DNA of 29,241 bases from Roseivirga sp. UBA6061 (GCA_002427745.1 DIYF01000081.1:440-29680); one strand, 5' to 3'. Counted from the first letter of the stretch, positions 8,342-17,521 are shown. The notes: a model not told the origin generated them from the sequence alone. Translations and numbers: made by a program.

Positions 8342-9340
8342 ATGATCATAATGCGTAAGCTATATTACTTTTTGATTGTGATGGTAGTGGCTACTGGTGT
8401 GCGCGCACAGCAAGTAGAGGATTACGAGGATTTAGCCAATTCACGTAAGCACAACCCTAATTCACTGAGACCGGTAAGAGATGAGGATGTAATGTATAGC
8501 ATTCGCGTGGTATCACGGATGGATCTCAGAGAGAAAATCAACCATGCCTGGGATTCTGAAAAATCCAAGATCATTGAGTTGATTTTTGAAGGAGTTGAAA
8601 AGTGGTATGAAGAATACAAGCAGTCTGCTGAATCAGCTTCGGCTGATACTGCTGGTATCCAACCTTTTTCTGCATTGACGGATGGCTTTCTGGAAGCAGA
8701 TATATTGGATGAGGCTGAGTATCTAAGCAATATTGCTGATCCTAAGACCAAGACAACTAGGAATATGGATCAAAATGCTATTGACCTGTTCACTCAAAAC
8801 TTGAAGCTTGATAATCCTAATATTACTCAGGCTGAGATTGATGAGGCAATTCGACAGGAAGATATAAAAGGAGCTCAGGGAGAACGCTTTGCACCCGGTA
8901 CTTTGAAAACGCTTGAAATTGAGGAAGATCTGATTTTTGACAGAAACCATTCTACTTCTAAGTGGGATATTCAGACAGTAACAGTTATTGCTACCGTAGA
9001 TATTTTGGGGCCTACAGCCGTTACTGATGTTGAAGTTGTGAGGGTAAGGTACAAGGATTTAGCGCGTTACCTGAGAAAGGTATATGCTGAAAGTGATCAG
9101 GAAAGAGGCTTCTGGTTCAACTCCAACAATCCGGGAAAAAGAGAAATCAGCTTTGCAGATGCTTTTGACTTGAGACTGTTTAATGCATGGATTACGAAGT
9201 ACTCTAATACAGGGGGACTAGGCCTTCAGGAAATTTTGGGTAACCCAAACTCTGACCAGGGTAGATTAAGTATTCTGCAGTTGTCTCAGGAGTTTAAGCG
9301 TAAGCTTCTTGAGTATCAGCATAACCTGTGGGAGTATTGA
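8342..9340 (+). CDS. gldN: T9SS ring protein GldN/PorN
   Basis: GldN completes the GldK/GldN outer-membrane-associated ring of the T9SS. The 332-residue product has a signal peptide with probable cleavage after GVRA, before QQVED (about residue 22). Family features include the block DVMYSIRVVSRMDLREKIN (about 49-68), in which a conserved WxxxxR/I-type segment is present as MDLREKIN, and FADAFDLRLFNAWITKYSN near residue 270. There are two possible starts, ATG at 8342 and ATG at 8351 (MRKLYYF). The second gives a more usual signal peptide, while the first keeps the 3-base spacing to gldM. It is the last gene of the cluster and is followed by an intrinsic terminator. Confidence 0.93.
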   Translation: MIIMRKLYYFLIVMVVATGVRAQQVEDYEDLANSRKHNPNSLRPVRDEDVMYSIRVVSRMDLREKINHAWDSEKSKIIELIFEGVEKWYEEYKQSAESASADTAGIQPFSALTDGFLEADILDEAEYLSNIADPKTKTTRNMDQNAIDLFTQNLKLDNPNITQAEIDEAIRQEDIKGAQGERFAPGTLKTLEIEEDLIFDRNHSTSKWDIQTVTVIATVDILGPTAVTDVEVVRVRYKDLARYLRKVYAESDQERGFWFNSNNPGKREISFADAFDLRLFNAWITKYSNTGGLGLQEILGNPNSDQGRLSILQLSQEFKRKLLEYQHNLWEY

Positions 9341-9372
9341 TCCGAAAAGGTTCTTAAGATAAATATAGAAAG

Positions 9373-9393
9373 GAGGTCATTTGGCCTCTTTTT
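9373..9393 (+). terminator. Intrinsic terminator of the porP-gldN operon
   Basis: GAGGTC (9373-9378) pairs with GGCCTC (9383-9388), with one G-U pair and loop ATTT, followed by five T residues (9389-9393). It lies 33 bases after the gldN stop. The stem includes the stop codon of the converging uvrC gene, so the same DNA serves both transcripts. On the minus strand the following T tract is poor. Confidence 0.6.
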
Positions 9394-11185
9394 CTTGTAT
9401 AAAGTAGTTAGCAATAAGGCGGGCTCTTGCTTCACCCACCAATTCTATGATTCTATCAGGGTCAGCTTCTTCTATGTTCTTCATGGAACGGAATTCCTTG
9501 AGCAGCTTGTCCACGGTGACTCTGCCCACTCCCTTCACATTTTCAAGGCCAAACTGAAAGCTGTTTTTACTTCGCAAATCCCTATGGAAGTTAATAGCGA
9601 AGCGGTGGGCCTCGTCTCTTAATTTTTGGATGAGCCTAAGTGACTCTGATTTCTTATCGATGTGCAGGGCGAACTGATCTTCTGGGTAGTAGATTTCTTC
9701 GAGCCTTTTGGCGATGCCAATGATGGGGATTTCGCCATAGAGGCTCAGCTCGCGGAGGGCATCGCAGGCAGCATTGAGCTGGCCCTTGCCTCCATCTATT
9801 ACAATGAGTTTAGGCAGAGGTCGTTCTTCTTCCAGGAGCCGTTTATAACGCCTTCCCACCACTTCAGTCATAGAGGCAAAATCATCCGGGCCCACCACGG
9901 TTTTGATTTTGTAATGACGATAATCCTTCTTGGAGGGACGTCCCATTTTGAAGCACACCATAGAAGCCACAGGGTTGGTCCCTTGAATGTTGGAATTATC
10001 GAAGCACTCAATATGAACAGGTAGTTCCTTTAGCTGAAGGTCAGCCTGAAGTTGTTTGAGTACACGGTTCCCTTTGTCTTTGACGTTTTCAAGGGATTGG
10101 TATTTTTCCTTTTTGGCAAACATGCCGTTTTTCAGCGAGAGCTCTACAAGTTTCCTTTTATCTCCTCTTTGCGGTACATGTGTTGATAGCTCGTCTGTTT
10201 TGAAGTCGAGGTCTTTGTTGACGAGTACTTCTTTTGAGGTACTCTGGTATTGGTCCCTAAGGTCAATCATGATGAGGCCCAGAATGTCTTGGTCTGATTC
10301 ATTGAGCTTCTTCTTGATCTCAGTGGTCTTGCTCAGGTTGATCGTACCGTTTTTGATTCGCAGATAATTGACGAAAGCATACTTTTCATCTGACACGATG
10401 CTAAAGACGTCCACATCAGCAATTTTAGGGCTGACCACGATAGATCTGGCCTGAAAACGATCAACGAGCTCGAGTTTCTCTTTGTATTTCTGAGCCAGTT
10501 CAAACTGTAAAGAAGCAGCCGCTTCCTGCATATTCGTCTTGAAGTAGTTCCTGGGAATATTCAGATTTCCTTTCAGAATATTTACCGCCTGGTCTACATC
10601 AAGCAAATAGTCTTCCTCGGTCTGCAATCCCTCGCAAGGCCCAAGGCAGTTGCCAATGTGATACTCCAGGCAAACCTTAAACTTTCCTTTGGCTATATTT
10701 TCTTCAGAGAGATCGTATCGACAGGTGCGCAGTGTAAAGAGGGTATTGATCAGGCCAAGTACATTATTCATGGCCTTTACACTAGTATAGGGTCCAAAGT
10801 AGGTGCCTAGTGAAGGGATATACTTTCTGGTGCTGTAAATCCGCGGAAACCGTTCCTTGGACACACAGATGTAGGGAAAGGTCTTATCGTCTTTAAGCAG
10901 GATATTGTACTTGGGTTGATTCTCCTTGATGAGGTTGTTCTCCAACAGAAGGGCATCAAACTCTGAGTTTACCAGGGTGACTTCAATGCTCTCAATCTCT
11001 GAGACCATACGAAGGGTCTTGCGGTTGATTCCTGCCGATTTGCTGAAGTAGTTGGCAACTCTCTTTTTCAGAGATTTGGCTTTGCCTACATAAATAAGAT
11101 CCTCATCCCGGTTGTAATAGCGATATACTCCGGGGCTATCTGGTAGTTTTGATATGTCTTTTGTAGATAGTCGGGTATGCTCCAT
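9377..11185 (-). CDS. uvrC: Excinuclease ABC subunit C
   Basis: UvrC makes the two incisions around a DNA lesion in nucleotide excision repair. Features in order: GIY-YIG nuclease (SPGVYRYYNRDEDLIYVGKAK, about 17-38, followed by KKRVANYF); the UVR helical segment (about 205-245); the RNase H-like nuclease with ECFDNSNIQG, VIDGGKGQL and DEAHRFAINFHR; and a C-terminal helix-hairpin-helix (ENVKGVGRVTVDKLL). About 602 residues is a normal length. A TTG lies one codon upstream (11188), but the ATG at 11185 overlaps the stop of the upstream penicillin-binding protein gene as TGATG, the typical coupled arrangement, so ATG was chosen. It converges on gldN. Confidence 0.95.
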   Translation of the reverse strand: MEHTRLSTKDISKLPDSPGVYRYYNRDEDLIYVGKAKSLKKRVANYFSKSAGINRKTLRMVSEIESIEVTLVNSEFDALLLENNLIKENQPKYNILLKDDKTFPYICVSKERFPRIYSTRKYIPSLGTYFGPYTSVKAMNNVLGLINTLFTLRTCRYDLSEENIAKGKFKVCLEYHIGNCLGPCEGLQTEEDYLLDVDQAVNILKGNLNIPRNYFKTNMQEAAASLQFELAQKYKEKLELVDRFQARSIVVSPKIADVDVFSIVSDEKYAFVNYLRIKNGTINLSKTTEIKKKLNESDQDILGLIMIDLRDQYQSTSKEVLVNKDLDFKTDELSTHVPQRGDKRKLVELSLKNGMFAKKEKYQSLENVKDKGNRVLKQLQADLQLKELPVHIECFDNSNIQGTNPVASMVCFKMGRPSKKDYRHYKIKTVVGPDDFASMTEVVGRRYKRLLEEERPLPKLIVIDGGKGQLNAACDALRELSLYGEIPIIGIAKRLEEIYYPEDQFALHIDKKSESLRLIQKLRDEAHRFAINFHRDLRSKNSFQFGLENVKGVGRVTVDKLLKEFRSMKNIEEADPDRIIELVGEARARLIANYFIQEKEAK

Positions 11186-13521
11186 CAATTAGGCCTGTAG
11201 ATATCGTCTTCAAAGATAACGGAATCTCTGGCTACACTATCCTGAGTATCGGGGAGTATATCAAACCTGGGGCAATCTATCACAATGTTGAGCTCTTCGG
11301 GAACAGGGAAGTAACCCTTTTCCAGGTTTACGTCAGGGTCGTCATAGCTTTTTTGAAGGAAGCGTCCTACAATCGGAAGAGCCGTTCTGGCCCCTTGCCC
11401 TGCAGCCCAGTCTTTGAAGTGAATGGCCCGGTCATCACCTCCTACCCAGGCTCCCACCACAAGGTCTTTAGTAACGGCAACAAACCAGCCATCCGATGAG
11501 TTTTGTGTGGTACCGGTCTTAGCCCCTATTTGATTACTATCACTTGGTACGAGCAGCTGATACTCAAAACTAAGTCTGCGACCAGAGCCCACTTTGACCG
11601 TTTCCTGTAGCATATTGAGCATCACATAGGCTGTTTGCTCACTGATACTGTTTCTCTTTTGAGGAACCTTTGAATAGAGCACATTCCCGAACCGGTCTTC
11701 AATGCGTGTGATAAAATGAGGCTCGATAAAGGTTCCTTTATTGACAAAAGTACCATAGGCGCCTACAATCTCGTGTAGCGATACATCCTGCGTGCCCAGC
11801 ACCATCGAAGGGAAAGGCTGAATTTCGCTTTGGATCCCCAGTCTTTTGACCATATCCGTGGCGTTTTCCGGCTTTACTTTATCAATAATCTGAGCACTGA
11901 TGGAGTTTACAGATTTGGCCAAAGCTCTCTTCAATGGCATCGCGTCACCTGTATACCCGGTTTTATCAGAGTTTTTCGGAGTCCAGGGTTCATAACCCGG
12001 TATGTTGACGGTATAAGCACGATCGTAAAAAATATCGCAGGGAGAATACCCGTTTTCTACTGCTTTTGCATAAACCATGGGTTTGAAAAGAGAACCTGGT
12101 TGACGCTTACCATGTCTTACATGGTCGAACTTGAAATATTTGTAATCTATGTCTCCTACCCAGGCTTTAATCTGGCCAGTGTGTGGGTCAGCTGCCATGA
12201 CGCCTCCGTGAAGGAAGTGTTTGTAATACTTTAGAGAATCAATAGGGCTGAGTACCGTATCGATTTCCCCTTTCCAGGAGAATACTTTCATAGGTACCGC
12301 TGTGTTGAGTACTATGTCCACAGAGTCAGATCCCCGGCCATACTTCTTTACTAAATCCCGGTAGCGTTGTGTTCTGGGCAATGCCTGTTCCTCAATAAAG
12401 TCTTTGATAACACGCCCGTCTCTGTCAATCCAGGGTTCACGCATGCTGCCGTCTGACTGTTTCAGCGAGTTCATGAAGAGCCTCTGTACATTGCGCATGG
12501 TACTGTCTACGGCTCTTTCTGCATGGGCCTGCATACGGCTATCGATAGTTGTATATACTCTTACTCCATCAGCAAAGAGATCAAAACCGTACTCCCTGCC
12601 GATTCTAAGAAGGTCCTTCTTTACTTCTTCTCTGAAGTATTGTGCCTGGCCCGTCACGTGATTTTGCTTCTTGAAGTCGAGAACGATGTCTTTTACTTTC
12701 AAAGTGTCGTAGGCCTCCTTACTGAGGAATCCATACTTCACCATCTGATTCATTACCACGTTTCTTCTGCCTTTTGAGCGTTCCGGATATTTATCAGGTC
12801 GATAGCCATTTACCTGCTTTTGCATACCCGCAAGAACAGCAGCCTCAGGAACAGTAAGCTCATGCGGCTCCTTATTAAAGTAAACCTTGGAAGCAGACAT
12901 AATACCGTGCGCATTGTTGCTGAACTCAACGGTATTATAGTACATAGCCATGATCTCTTCCTTGGTGTAGGACCTCTCCAGCCTTACTGCCAGAATCCAT
13001 TCCTTGGTCTTATAGATCAACTGATCAAGGAAACCTGTGATACCTTCCAGCTTACCTTTTTCATCTTCCAGAATTACCCTGGTAGAAAAAAGCTGTTTGG
13101 CTAATTGCTGACTGATGGTACTACCACCACCTTTGGGGCTAAAGGTGAGTACACCGTAGGCAACACGGCCCATGCTTTCGAGGTCAATACCCGAATGGTT
13201 TTCAAAGCGAATATCTTCTGCTGCCAGCAGGGCATTGATAAGGTTGGGGCCAAGCTCGTCATAGGTCACCGGATTACGGTTGTCACGATAATAGCTGCCC
13301 AGAATCACGCCATCAGCACTGTATAGCAGGGAACTGAGGTTCTGCTTGGGGTTTTCCAGCTGACTGTAGGAGGGGAGCTCTCCAAAAAGATTGCCCAGGT
13401 TGCTACTTACCGCCCATATATACAGGGGGAGTCCTATGATACCAGCCAGGAAAAGTACCCAAACTACGCGGGTAAACTTTTTAAGCTTCTTTTTCGGCTT
13501 TATTTCTACTGCTTCTGACAT
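11185..13521 (-). CDS. Bifunctional class A penicillin-binding protein (PBP1A-type)
   Basis: This 778-residue enzyme polymerises glycan strands and crosslinks peptides in the periplasm. A single membrane anchor lies at about residues 18-38 after a lysine-rich cytoplasmic tail. The GT51 glycosyltransferase follows: AAEDIRFENHSGID with catalytic Glu102, GGSTISQQLAKQLF (about 132-145) and the RSYTKEEIMAMYYN block. The transpeptidase has all three active-site motifs: SLFK (Ser477), SVN (537-539) and KTGT (668-671). The gene starts 6 bases after the sprE stop and overlaps uvrC by one base, so the three form one operon. Linkage of a wall synthase to sprE is noted under findings. Confidence 0.95.
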   Translation of the reverse strand: MSEAVEIKPKKKLKKFTRVVWVLFLAGIIGLPLYIWAVSSNLGNLFGELPSYSQLENPKQNLSSLLYSADGVILGSYYRDNRNPVTYDELGPNLINALLAAEDIRFENHSGIDLESMGRVAYGVLTFSPKGGGSTISQQLAKQLFSTRVILEDEKGKLEGITGFLDQLIYKTKEWILAVRLERSYTKEEIMAMYYNTVEFSNNAHGIMSASKVYFNKEPHELTVPEAAVLAGMQKQVNGYRPDKYPERSKGRRNVVMNQMVKYGFLSKEAYDTLKVKDIVLDFKKQNHVTGQAQYFREEVKKDLLRIGREYGFDLFADGVRVYTTIDSRMQAHAERAVDSTMRNVQRLFMNSLKQSDGSMREPWIDRDGRVIKDFIEEQALPRTQRYRDLVKKYGRGSDSVDIVLNTAVPMKVFSWKGEIDTVLSPIDSLKYYKHFLHGGVMAADPHTGQIKAWVGDIDYKYFKFDHVRHGKRQPGSLFKPMVYAKAVENGYSPCDIFYDRAYTVNIPGYEPWTPKNSDKTGYTGDAMPLKRALAKSVNSISAQIIDKVKPENATDMVKRLGIQSEIQPFPSMVLGTQDVSLHEIVGAYGTFVNKGTFIEPHFITRIEDRFGNVLYSKVPQKRNSISEQTAYVMLNMLQETVKVGSGRRLSFEYQLLVPSDSNQIGAKTGTTQNSSDGWFVAVTKDLVVGAWVGGDDRAIHFKDWAAGQGARTALPIVGRFLQKSYDDPDVNLEKGYFPVPEELNIVIDCPRFDILPDTQDSVARDSVIFEDDIYRPN

Positions 13522-13527
13522 GACAAC

Positions 13528-16101
13528 CTATTTATAAAAGCGTTTGGCAAATTCCAGATAACGCGAAACGTCTCTTTTGCCTGCATCAAAGAGTATTCTG
13601 AAGTTATCTCTGGATATCACAAAATTATTAAAATTCGGGTCGATCTGCACCGGCAAAGAGCTTACATCTCTTTTAAACCGACCATGATAAGCCTCTGCTT
13701 CTTCTTTTGTTTTAAATGAAGACACAAACAAGAGCCCTACTTTGCGATCAGGGTCCAGGTCGCTCCAGCCTACGAAAACCTTTTTGTCCTTGAAGTTCTT
13801 TTCATTGTAGTCCTCTATGGCTGTTTTTAGCGTGTCCTTATCACTTAGTCCATAATTAAACATTAAGACCACACTATGAATTTGTTTGAAATCTTCACTG
13901 TACAGAAACTCATCGTCCACAGGCCCTGATTTGGTAGGAGTGAGTGCTTCTATGCGTTTGATAGCTTCATCATGCAAGGGGCCCTCGGTATATTTTTCAG
14001 AGAATTCCTGAAGTGCATTTTTATAGGAAACGAGATTTTCAGTATGTGCTTTGAGAATAGCTCCGAAATACTCTACAGTCGGCAGAAAATCAACATCTTT
14101 AAAAGAAGCCAGGGCACCTCTGATAATCTGATCAGCTTTAAAGTATTCCTCATTTTCGTAAGCTTTGTAGGCCGAAGCGTAGATTCCCTGTAGCCTTACA
14201 TCTCTTGCCTCTTTTTCTTCAAGATATCGGGGGTTGATCAGGAGTTTAGCCGTAAGTGAATCTGGAAATTCCTGAATGATCTGATTCTTATATGAGTCAG
14301 ACCGATTGATGTCAGTGGGCAGATAGATCGAATAGAGAGCAAAAAGTGCATCTAACCTGAACTCCGTATCGGGGTACTTCTCTAATAAGGTTTGATAGGT
14401 AGTGGAGGATAAATCTACTTTTTCCAGTCCAAAGCGATATATCTCACCCAGTTTGAAGTAAGCTTCCTGTGATGCCAGTCCCAGCTCTGCTTTTGCCTCG
14501 GGAGAAGTAGGTACGGTGGCCAGGAGTTTATCCTTTTCAGCTTGTCGGGCCCCTGTTTCTTCTACCTTTGCTTCTTCTATTTTGGCTTGAAGTGCCGGGT
14601 CGTCTTCCTCTGTTACTCCTGATTCGTTTAGAATTGACTCTTTAATGGACCTTCGCCAGTTATCTTCCAGTGGGCGATCTCCCCATTGCCTTTGAAACTG
14701 TAACTCTCCCTGACTCATGGCGGTTTCATTAGCAAAATACCACTGCCCCGGGGCACCGGCATTGGCGCCAAAGGTGTTACTGTTGTTGGCTGGGGGGGCA
14801 GCCACGCCTGTATTCAGGCGAGCTTCCTGTCGGGCAGCCTCTTTCTCTTCAGCTTCCTTCTCATCCAGATAAATATCCAGATAAGCATCCAGCTGAACAG
14901 GGCTTAACTCAGCCAGTGAGAGCAGGCTGTCATTGACACGGATAATATTGAGTTGCTTTACAAAGTCGCTCAGGACAAGTTGTCTCTTCAAGATCTGGTC
15001 GTATCCTTCCTCATCTTTAGGCATGACACTGATGGTACTGTCATAGTAATTGCTGGCCAGCTCAAATTTTTCGTAGATGTCATAGTAGAGTTCCCCGGCC
15101 CTCAGATAGGAAAGAGACTTTTGACGGGGTGAGGGTTCTTCCACACTCACGGCTTTCAGGTAGTTGCCCAGTGCTTCATCATAGTTGGCCTGTTTCTTCT
15201 CAAACTGACCCATCTCATAGTAAATCTTACCACGATACTCCTTGTTTTTGCCATCCTTCAGGAGCTTTGCATAAACACTACGGATTTTTTCAATGTCACT
15301 ACTATTCTTAAAAGCAGATACCTGCTGCATATTCAGCCGGGCATGAAAATCAAGCTCATAGGGAGGTGCTCCTGCCAGAGAAGCCTTGTAATAATTGAAA
15401 GCATCATTGTCTCTTCCTTCAGCCTGTGATATCTGTCCAAGAATGAAATTGATACGCGAGCGTTCGTTTTTATTTCTCACATAGTCGCTCACCAGAGTCA
15501 GGTCCCGGGTCATCTCAGCAACCTCTCCCATTCGCTGATGATGGAAGGCCGAGGTGATTTTATAGTTGATCAGATTCTCTTCAGAGAGGTCTTGCAGGTC
15601 CAGGTAATTGATGACCTCTTCCACATTGCTGGTATCACTGGCATCCATGTAGGTGCGCATAAGCGTGATAAGTGCTGCATGTTTGGTGTCCTCATTATCA
15701 CTTGTCTGATTGATGTACTGAAGGGTGGCTACAGCCAGTCCGAACTCTGCCTGAAGATGTCTGATTTTGCCTATGATCAGGTAGCTGTCATCTACCCAGT
15801 CACTGCTTTTGTGCCATTCTATTACCTGTGAAGCCTTCTTAAAGGCATCTTCGAGCTTACTTTTATTCCCGTTAATTACACCTGAGTCTATCTCGGGGTA
15901 GATTTTAAGAATGTCATTGTAGTTATACTGATAACCATCATCAATGGCTTTCAATACCTCATTCAATCTCAAATCGGCATAGAAGTAGCCATTGTAGCGT
16001 GCTGTCATGTTCTGATAGCCCTTGCCTCCGCAGGCCGAAAGCATGAGTAATCCTATCAGAATGGCCAAAAAGTGTTTTATATGTAAGTGAGTGACTTTCA
16101 A
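13528..16101 (-). CDS. sprE: T9SS-associated TPR lipoprotein SprE/PorW
   Basis: SprE (PorW in Porphyromonas) is a periplasmic TPR lipoprotein needed for T9SS function and gliding; PorW is reported to contact PorN. The product has a lipoprotein signal ending LMLSAC, then the family opening MTARYNGYFYADLRL. TPR-type helical repeats follow. A diagnostic block, QWYFANETAMSQGELQFQRQ then WGDRPLEDNWRRS, lies about halfway. The C-terminal region matches the family end (HSVVLMFNYG, IEDYNEKNF, then a SPOR-like beta-alpha unit). No ATG precedes the signal peptide. TTG at 16101 gives a normal start MKVTHLHIKHF (857 residues), while TTG at 16125 adds eight residues. It is the first gene of an operon with PBP1A and uvrC. 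Confidence 0.9.
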   Translation of the reverse strand: MKVTHLHIKHFLAILIGLLMLSACGGKGYQNMTARYNGYFYADLRLNEVLKAIDDGYQYNYNDILKIYPEIDSGVINGNKSKLEDAFKKASQVIEWHKSSDWVDDSYLIIGKIRHLQAEFGLAVATLQYINQTSDNEDTKHAALITLMRTYMDASDTSNVEEVINYLDLQDLSEENLINYKITSAFHHQRMGEVAEMTRDLTLVSDYVRNKNERSRINFILGQISQAEGRDNDAFNYYKASLAGAPPYELDFHARLNMQQVSAFKNSSDIEKIRSVYAKLLKDGKNKEYRGKIYYEMGQFEKKQANYDEALGNYLKAVSVEEPSPRQKSLSYLRAGELYYDIYEKFELASNYYDSTISVMPKDEEGYDQILKRQLVLSDFVKQLNIIRVNDSLLSLAELSPVQLDAYLDIYLDEKEAEEKEAARQEARLNTGVAAPPANNSNTFGANAGAPGQWYFANETAMSQGELQFQRQWGDRPLEDNWRRSIKESILNESGVTEEDDPALQAKIEEAKVEETGARQAEKDKLLATVPTSPEAKAELGLASQEAYFKLGEIYRFGLEKVDLSSTTYQTLLEKYPDTEFRLDALFALYSIYLPTDINRSDSYKNQIIQEFPDSLTAKLLINPRYLEEKEARDVRLQGIYASAYKAYENEEYFKADQIIRGALASFKDVDFLPTVEYFGAILKAHTENLVSYKNALQEFSEKYTEGPLHDEAIKRIEALTPTKSGPVDDEFLYSEDFKQIHSVVLMFNYGLSDKDTLKTAIEDYNEKNFKDKKVFVGWSDLDPDRKVGLLFVSSFKTKEEAEAYHGRFKRDVSSLPVQIDPNFNNFVISRDNFRILFDAGKRDVSRYLEFAKRFYK

Positions 16102-16179
16102 TTTTCTACAAACCCAATAAGGCAACGAAATTAAGGCTTAATTAATACAATAAAACCAATGTGATTCTCTATTAATATA

Positions 16180-16187
16180 TAATTTTG
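16180..16187 (+). promoter_or_regulatory. Candidate -7 box before the M23 peptidase gene
   Basis: TAATTTTG fits TAnnTTTG exactly and ends 19 bases before the GTG start at 16207. The 105-base gap between the divergent sprE and M23 genes (16102-16206) is AT-rich and must hold promoters for both. On the minus strand TAATTTCG, at about 16129-16136, is a one-mismatch -7 box for sprE. No -33 box could be assigned with confidence. Confidence 0.4.
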
Positions 16188-16206
16188 TTGTCCTTGAAAT
16201 TCTAAA

Positions 16207-17067
16207 GTGGCGCGATTTAAGAAAACCCTATCCAACTGGCTTAACAACCGGCACATTCTGATCATTCAGAATGAAGAGGACTTCTCTGAAAAGGGTACCT
16301 ACAATTTTACCTACGCCCGGATCATTCTCTTTGCTTTCATCGGTTTTCTGCTGGTGCTGGCTTTGAGCTTTTATATGGTAAATACCTTTCTGGCTCAATG
16401 GTTTGACCCGCGGTTTGCAGAACGTGAAACACGGGAAGATCTGGTTCAGCTACAACTCTCTCTGGATTCTCTGGAAGATAAGCTGCTGGAGCGCAATACC
16501 TATATAGACATGATCATGGCACGGCTGGAGGGAGATACCAGCACCCGTGAGGAAGACCTGACACCAAGGCAGAACCGGGCAGTGCAGGTTCAGCAAAACA
16601 ATGAATCCCGTGTAGTGGATTCTCTCTTTAAGTCTGAGTTTGAAACAGGAGGAGGTGACTTTTTACTGACCCAGTCGATACGCGACTTCGAATTGCGTGA
16701 ATCTTATTTCTTCTCTCCCATCTCGGGGTATATTTCAGCGGCTTTCGACCCAAAGAGTGAACATTATGGAATAGATGTGGTTTCCAAGAAGGATGAGCCG
16801 GTTAAGTGCATTGCGGATGGAACCGTGGTATTTGCCGCCTGGACGCAGGAGGCGGGCAATGTGATAGCGGTTCAGCATCAGGCCAACCTGGTATCTATTT
16901 ATAAACATAACTCCACCTTAACCAAAGAAATTGGTAACTTCGTAAGTGCAGGTGAGATCATTGCCATTATAGGTAATACCGGGGAGTTGACGAGTGGGCC
17001 ACATTTGCATTTTGAACTCTGGTATAATGGCAGTGCCGTAAATCCGGAGGAGTTTATATCGTTTTAG
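16207..17067 (+). CDS. Membrane-anchored M23 (LytM-type) metallopeptidase
   Basis: This 286-residue protein probably cleaves peptidoglycan crosslinks. A short cytoplasmic part is followed by a membrane helix at about 38-60, a coiled-coil stretch (about 75-110), and a C-terminal M23 domain. All zinc and active-site residues are visible: HYGID (His186, Asp190), His234 in YKHNST, and HLH (His266, His268). An intact set argues for activity rather than a degenerate activator. The start is GTG, and no good ATG lies near it. It is followed 25 bases later by a bactofilin, a gene pair seen widely; in some bacteria the bactofilin recruits the M23 enzyme. It diverges from sprE. Confidence 0.88.
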   Translation: MARFKKTLSNWLNNRHILIIQNEEDFSEKGTYNFTYARIILFAFIGFLLVLALSFYMVNTFLAQWFDPRFAERETREDLVQLQLSLDSLEDKLLERNTYIDMIMARLEGDTSTREEDLTPRQNRAVQVQQNNESRVVDSLFKSEFETGGGDFLLTQSIRDFELRESYFFSPISGYISAAFDPKSEHYGIDVVSKKDEPVKCIADGTVVFAAWTQEAGNVIAVQHQANLVSIYKHNSTLTKEIGNFVSAGEIIAIIGNTGELTSGPHLHFELWYNGSAVNPEEFISF

Positions 17068-17092
17068 AGAATAACTTTAACCTCAGCCATAT

Positions 17093-17515
17093 ATGTTTTC
17101 TAAAGAAGAAAAAAAGTCCGGTGAAGATCTGAGTGCTACCAGCAACATCATCGGCAAAGAAACACTGCTGGAAGGTAGCATAGAATCTATAGGCAATATC
17201 AGAATTGAGGGGAGGGTGTTTGGCAATGCTAAGGCAAAAGCCAAATTCGTGATGGGTAGCGATGCCTTTGTAGATGGTAACGTGATGGCACGTACCGCTG
17301 AAGTAGCGGGTAAGATTACCGGCAACATTGAAATCTCGGAGCTTTTGATTTTAAAGCCCAGTGCAGTGATCAACGGAGATATTCTTACCAACAAACTGGT
17401 AGTAGAACCAGGAGCCACATTTAATGGTGGTTGTAAAATGGGTCATTTGGCCAAAGAGATCGAAATCAACACCCCTGAGCCTCGTTCTCAGGAGAAGATG
17501 ATCAAGCGCGCCTGA
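17093..17515 (+). CDS. Bactofilin (polymer-forming cytoskeletal protein)
   Basis: This 140-residue protein is a bactofilin, which polymerises without nucleotide into membrane-associated filaments that localise wall enzymes. The core from about residue 20 to 125 has the repeating six-residue pattern of a right-handed beta-helix: IIGKETLLEGSIES, IRIEGRVFGNAKAK, AFVDGNVMARTAEVAGKITG and INGDILTNKLVVEPGATFNGGC. The N-terminal tail is charged (EEKKSG) and the C-terminal tail basic. It is paired with the M23 gene just upstream. A one-mismatch -7 box (TAACTTTA, 17072-17079) might add a separate transcript, but it is weak. Confidence 0.92.
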   Translation: MFSKEEKKSGEDLSATSNIIGKETLLEGSIESIGNIRIEGRVFGNAKAKAKFVMGSDAFVDGNVMARTAEVAGKITGNIEISELLILKPSAVINGDILTNKLVVEPGATFNGGCKMGHLAKEIEINTPEPRSQEKMIKRA

Positions 17516-17521
17516 TCTGAA

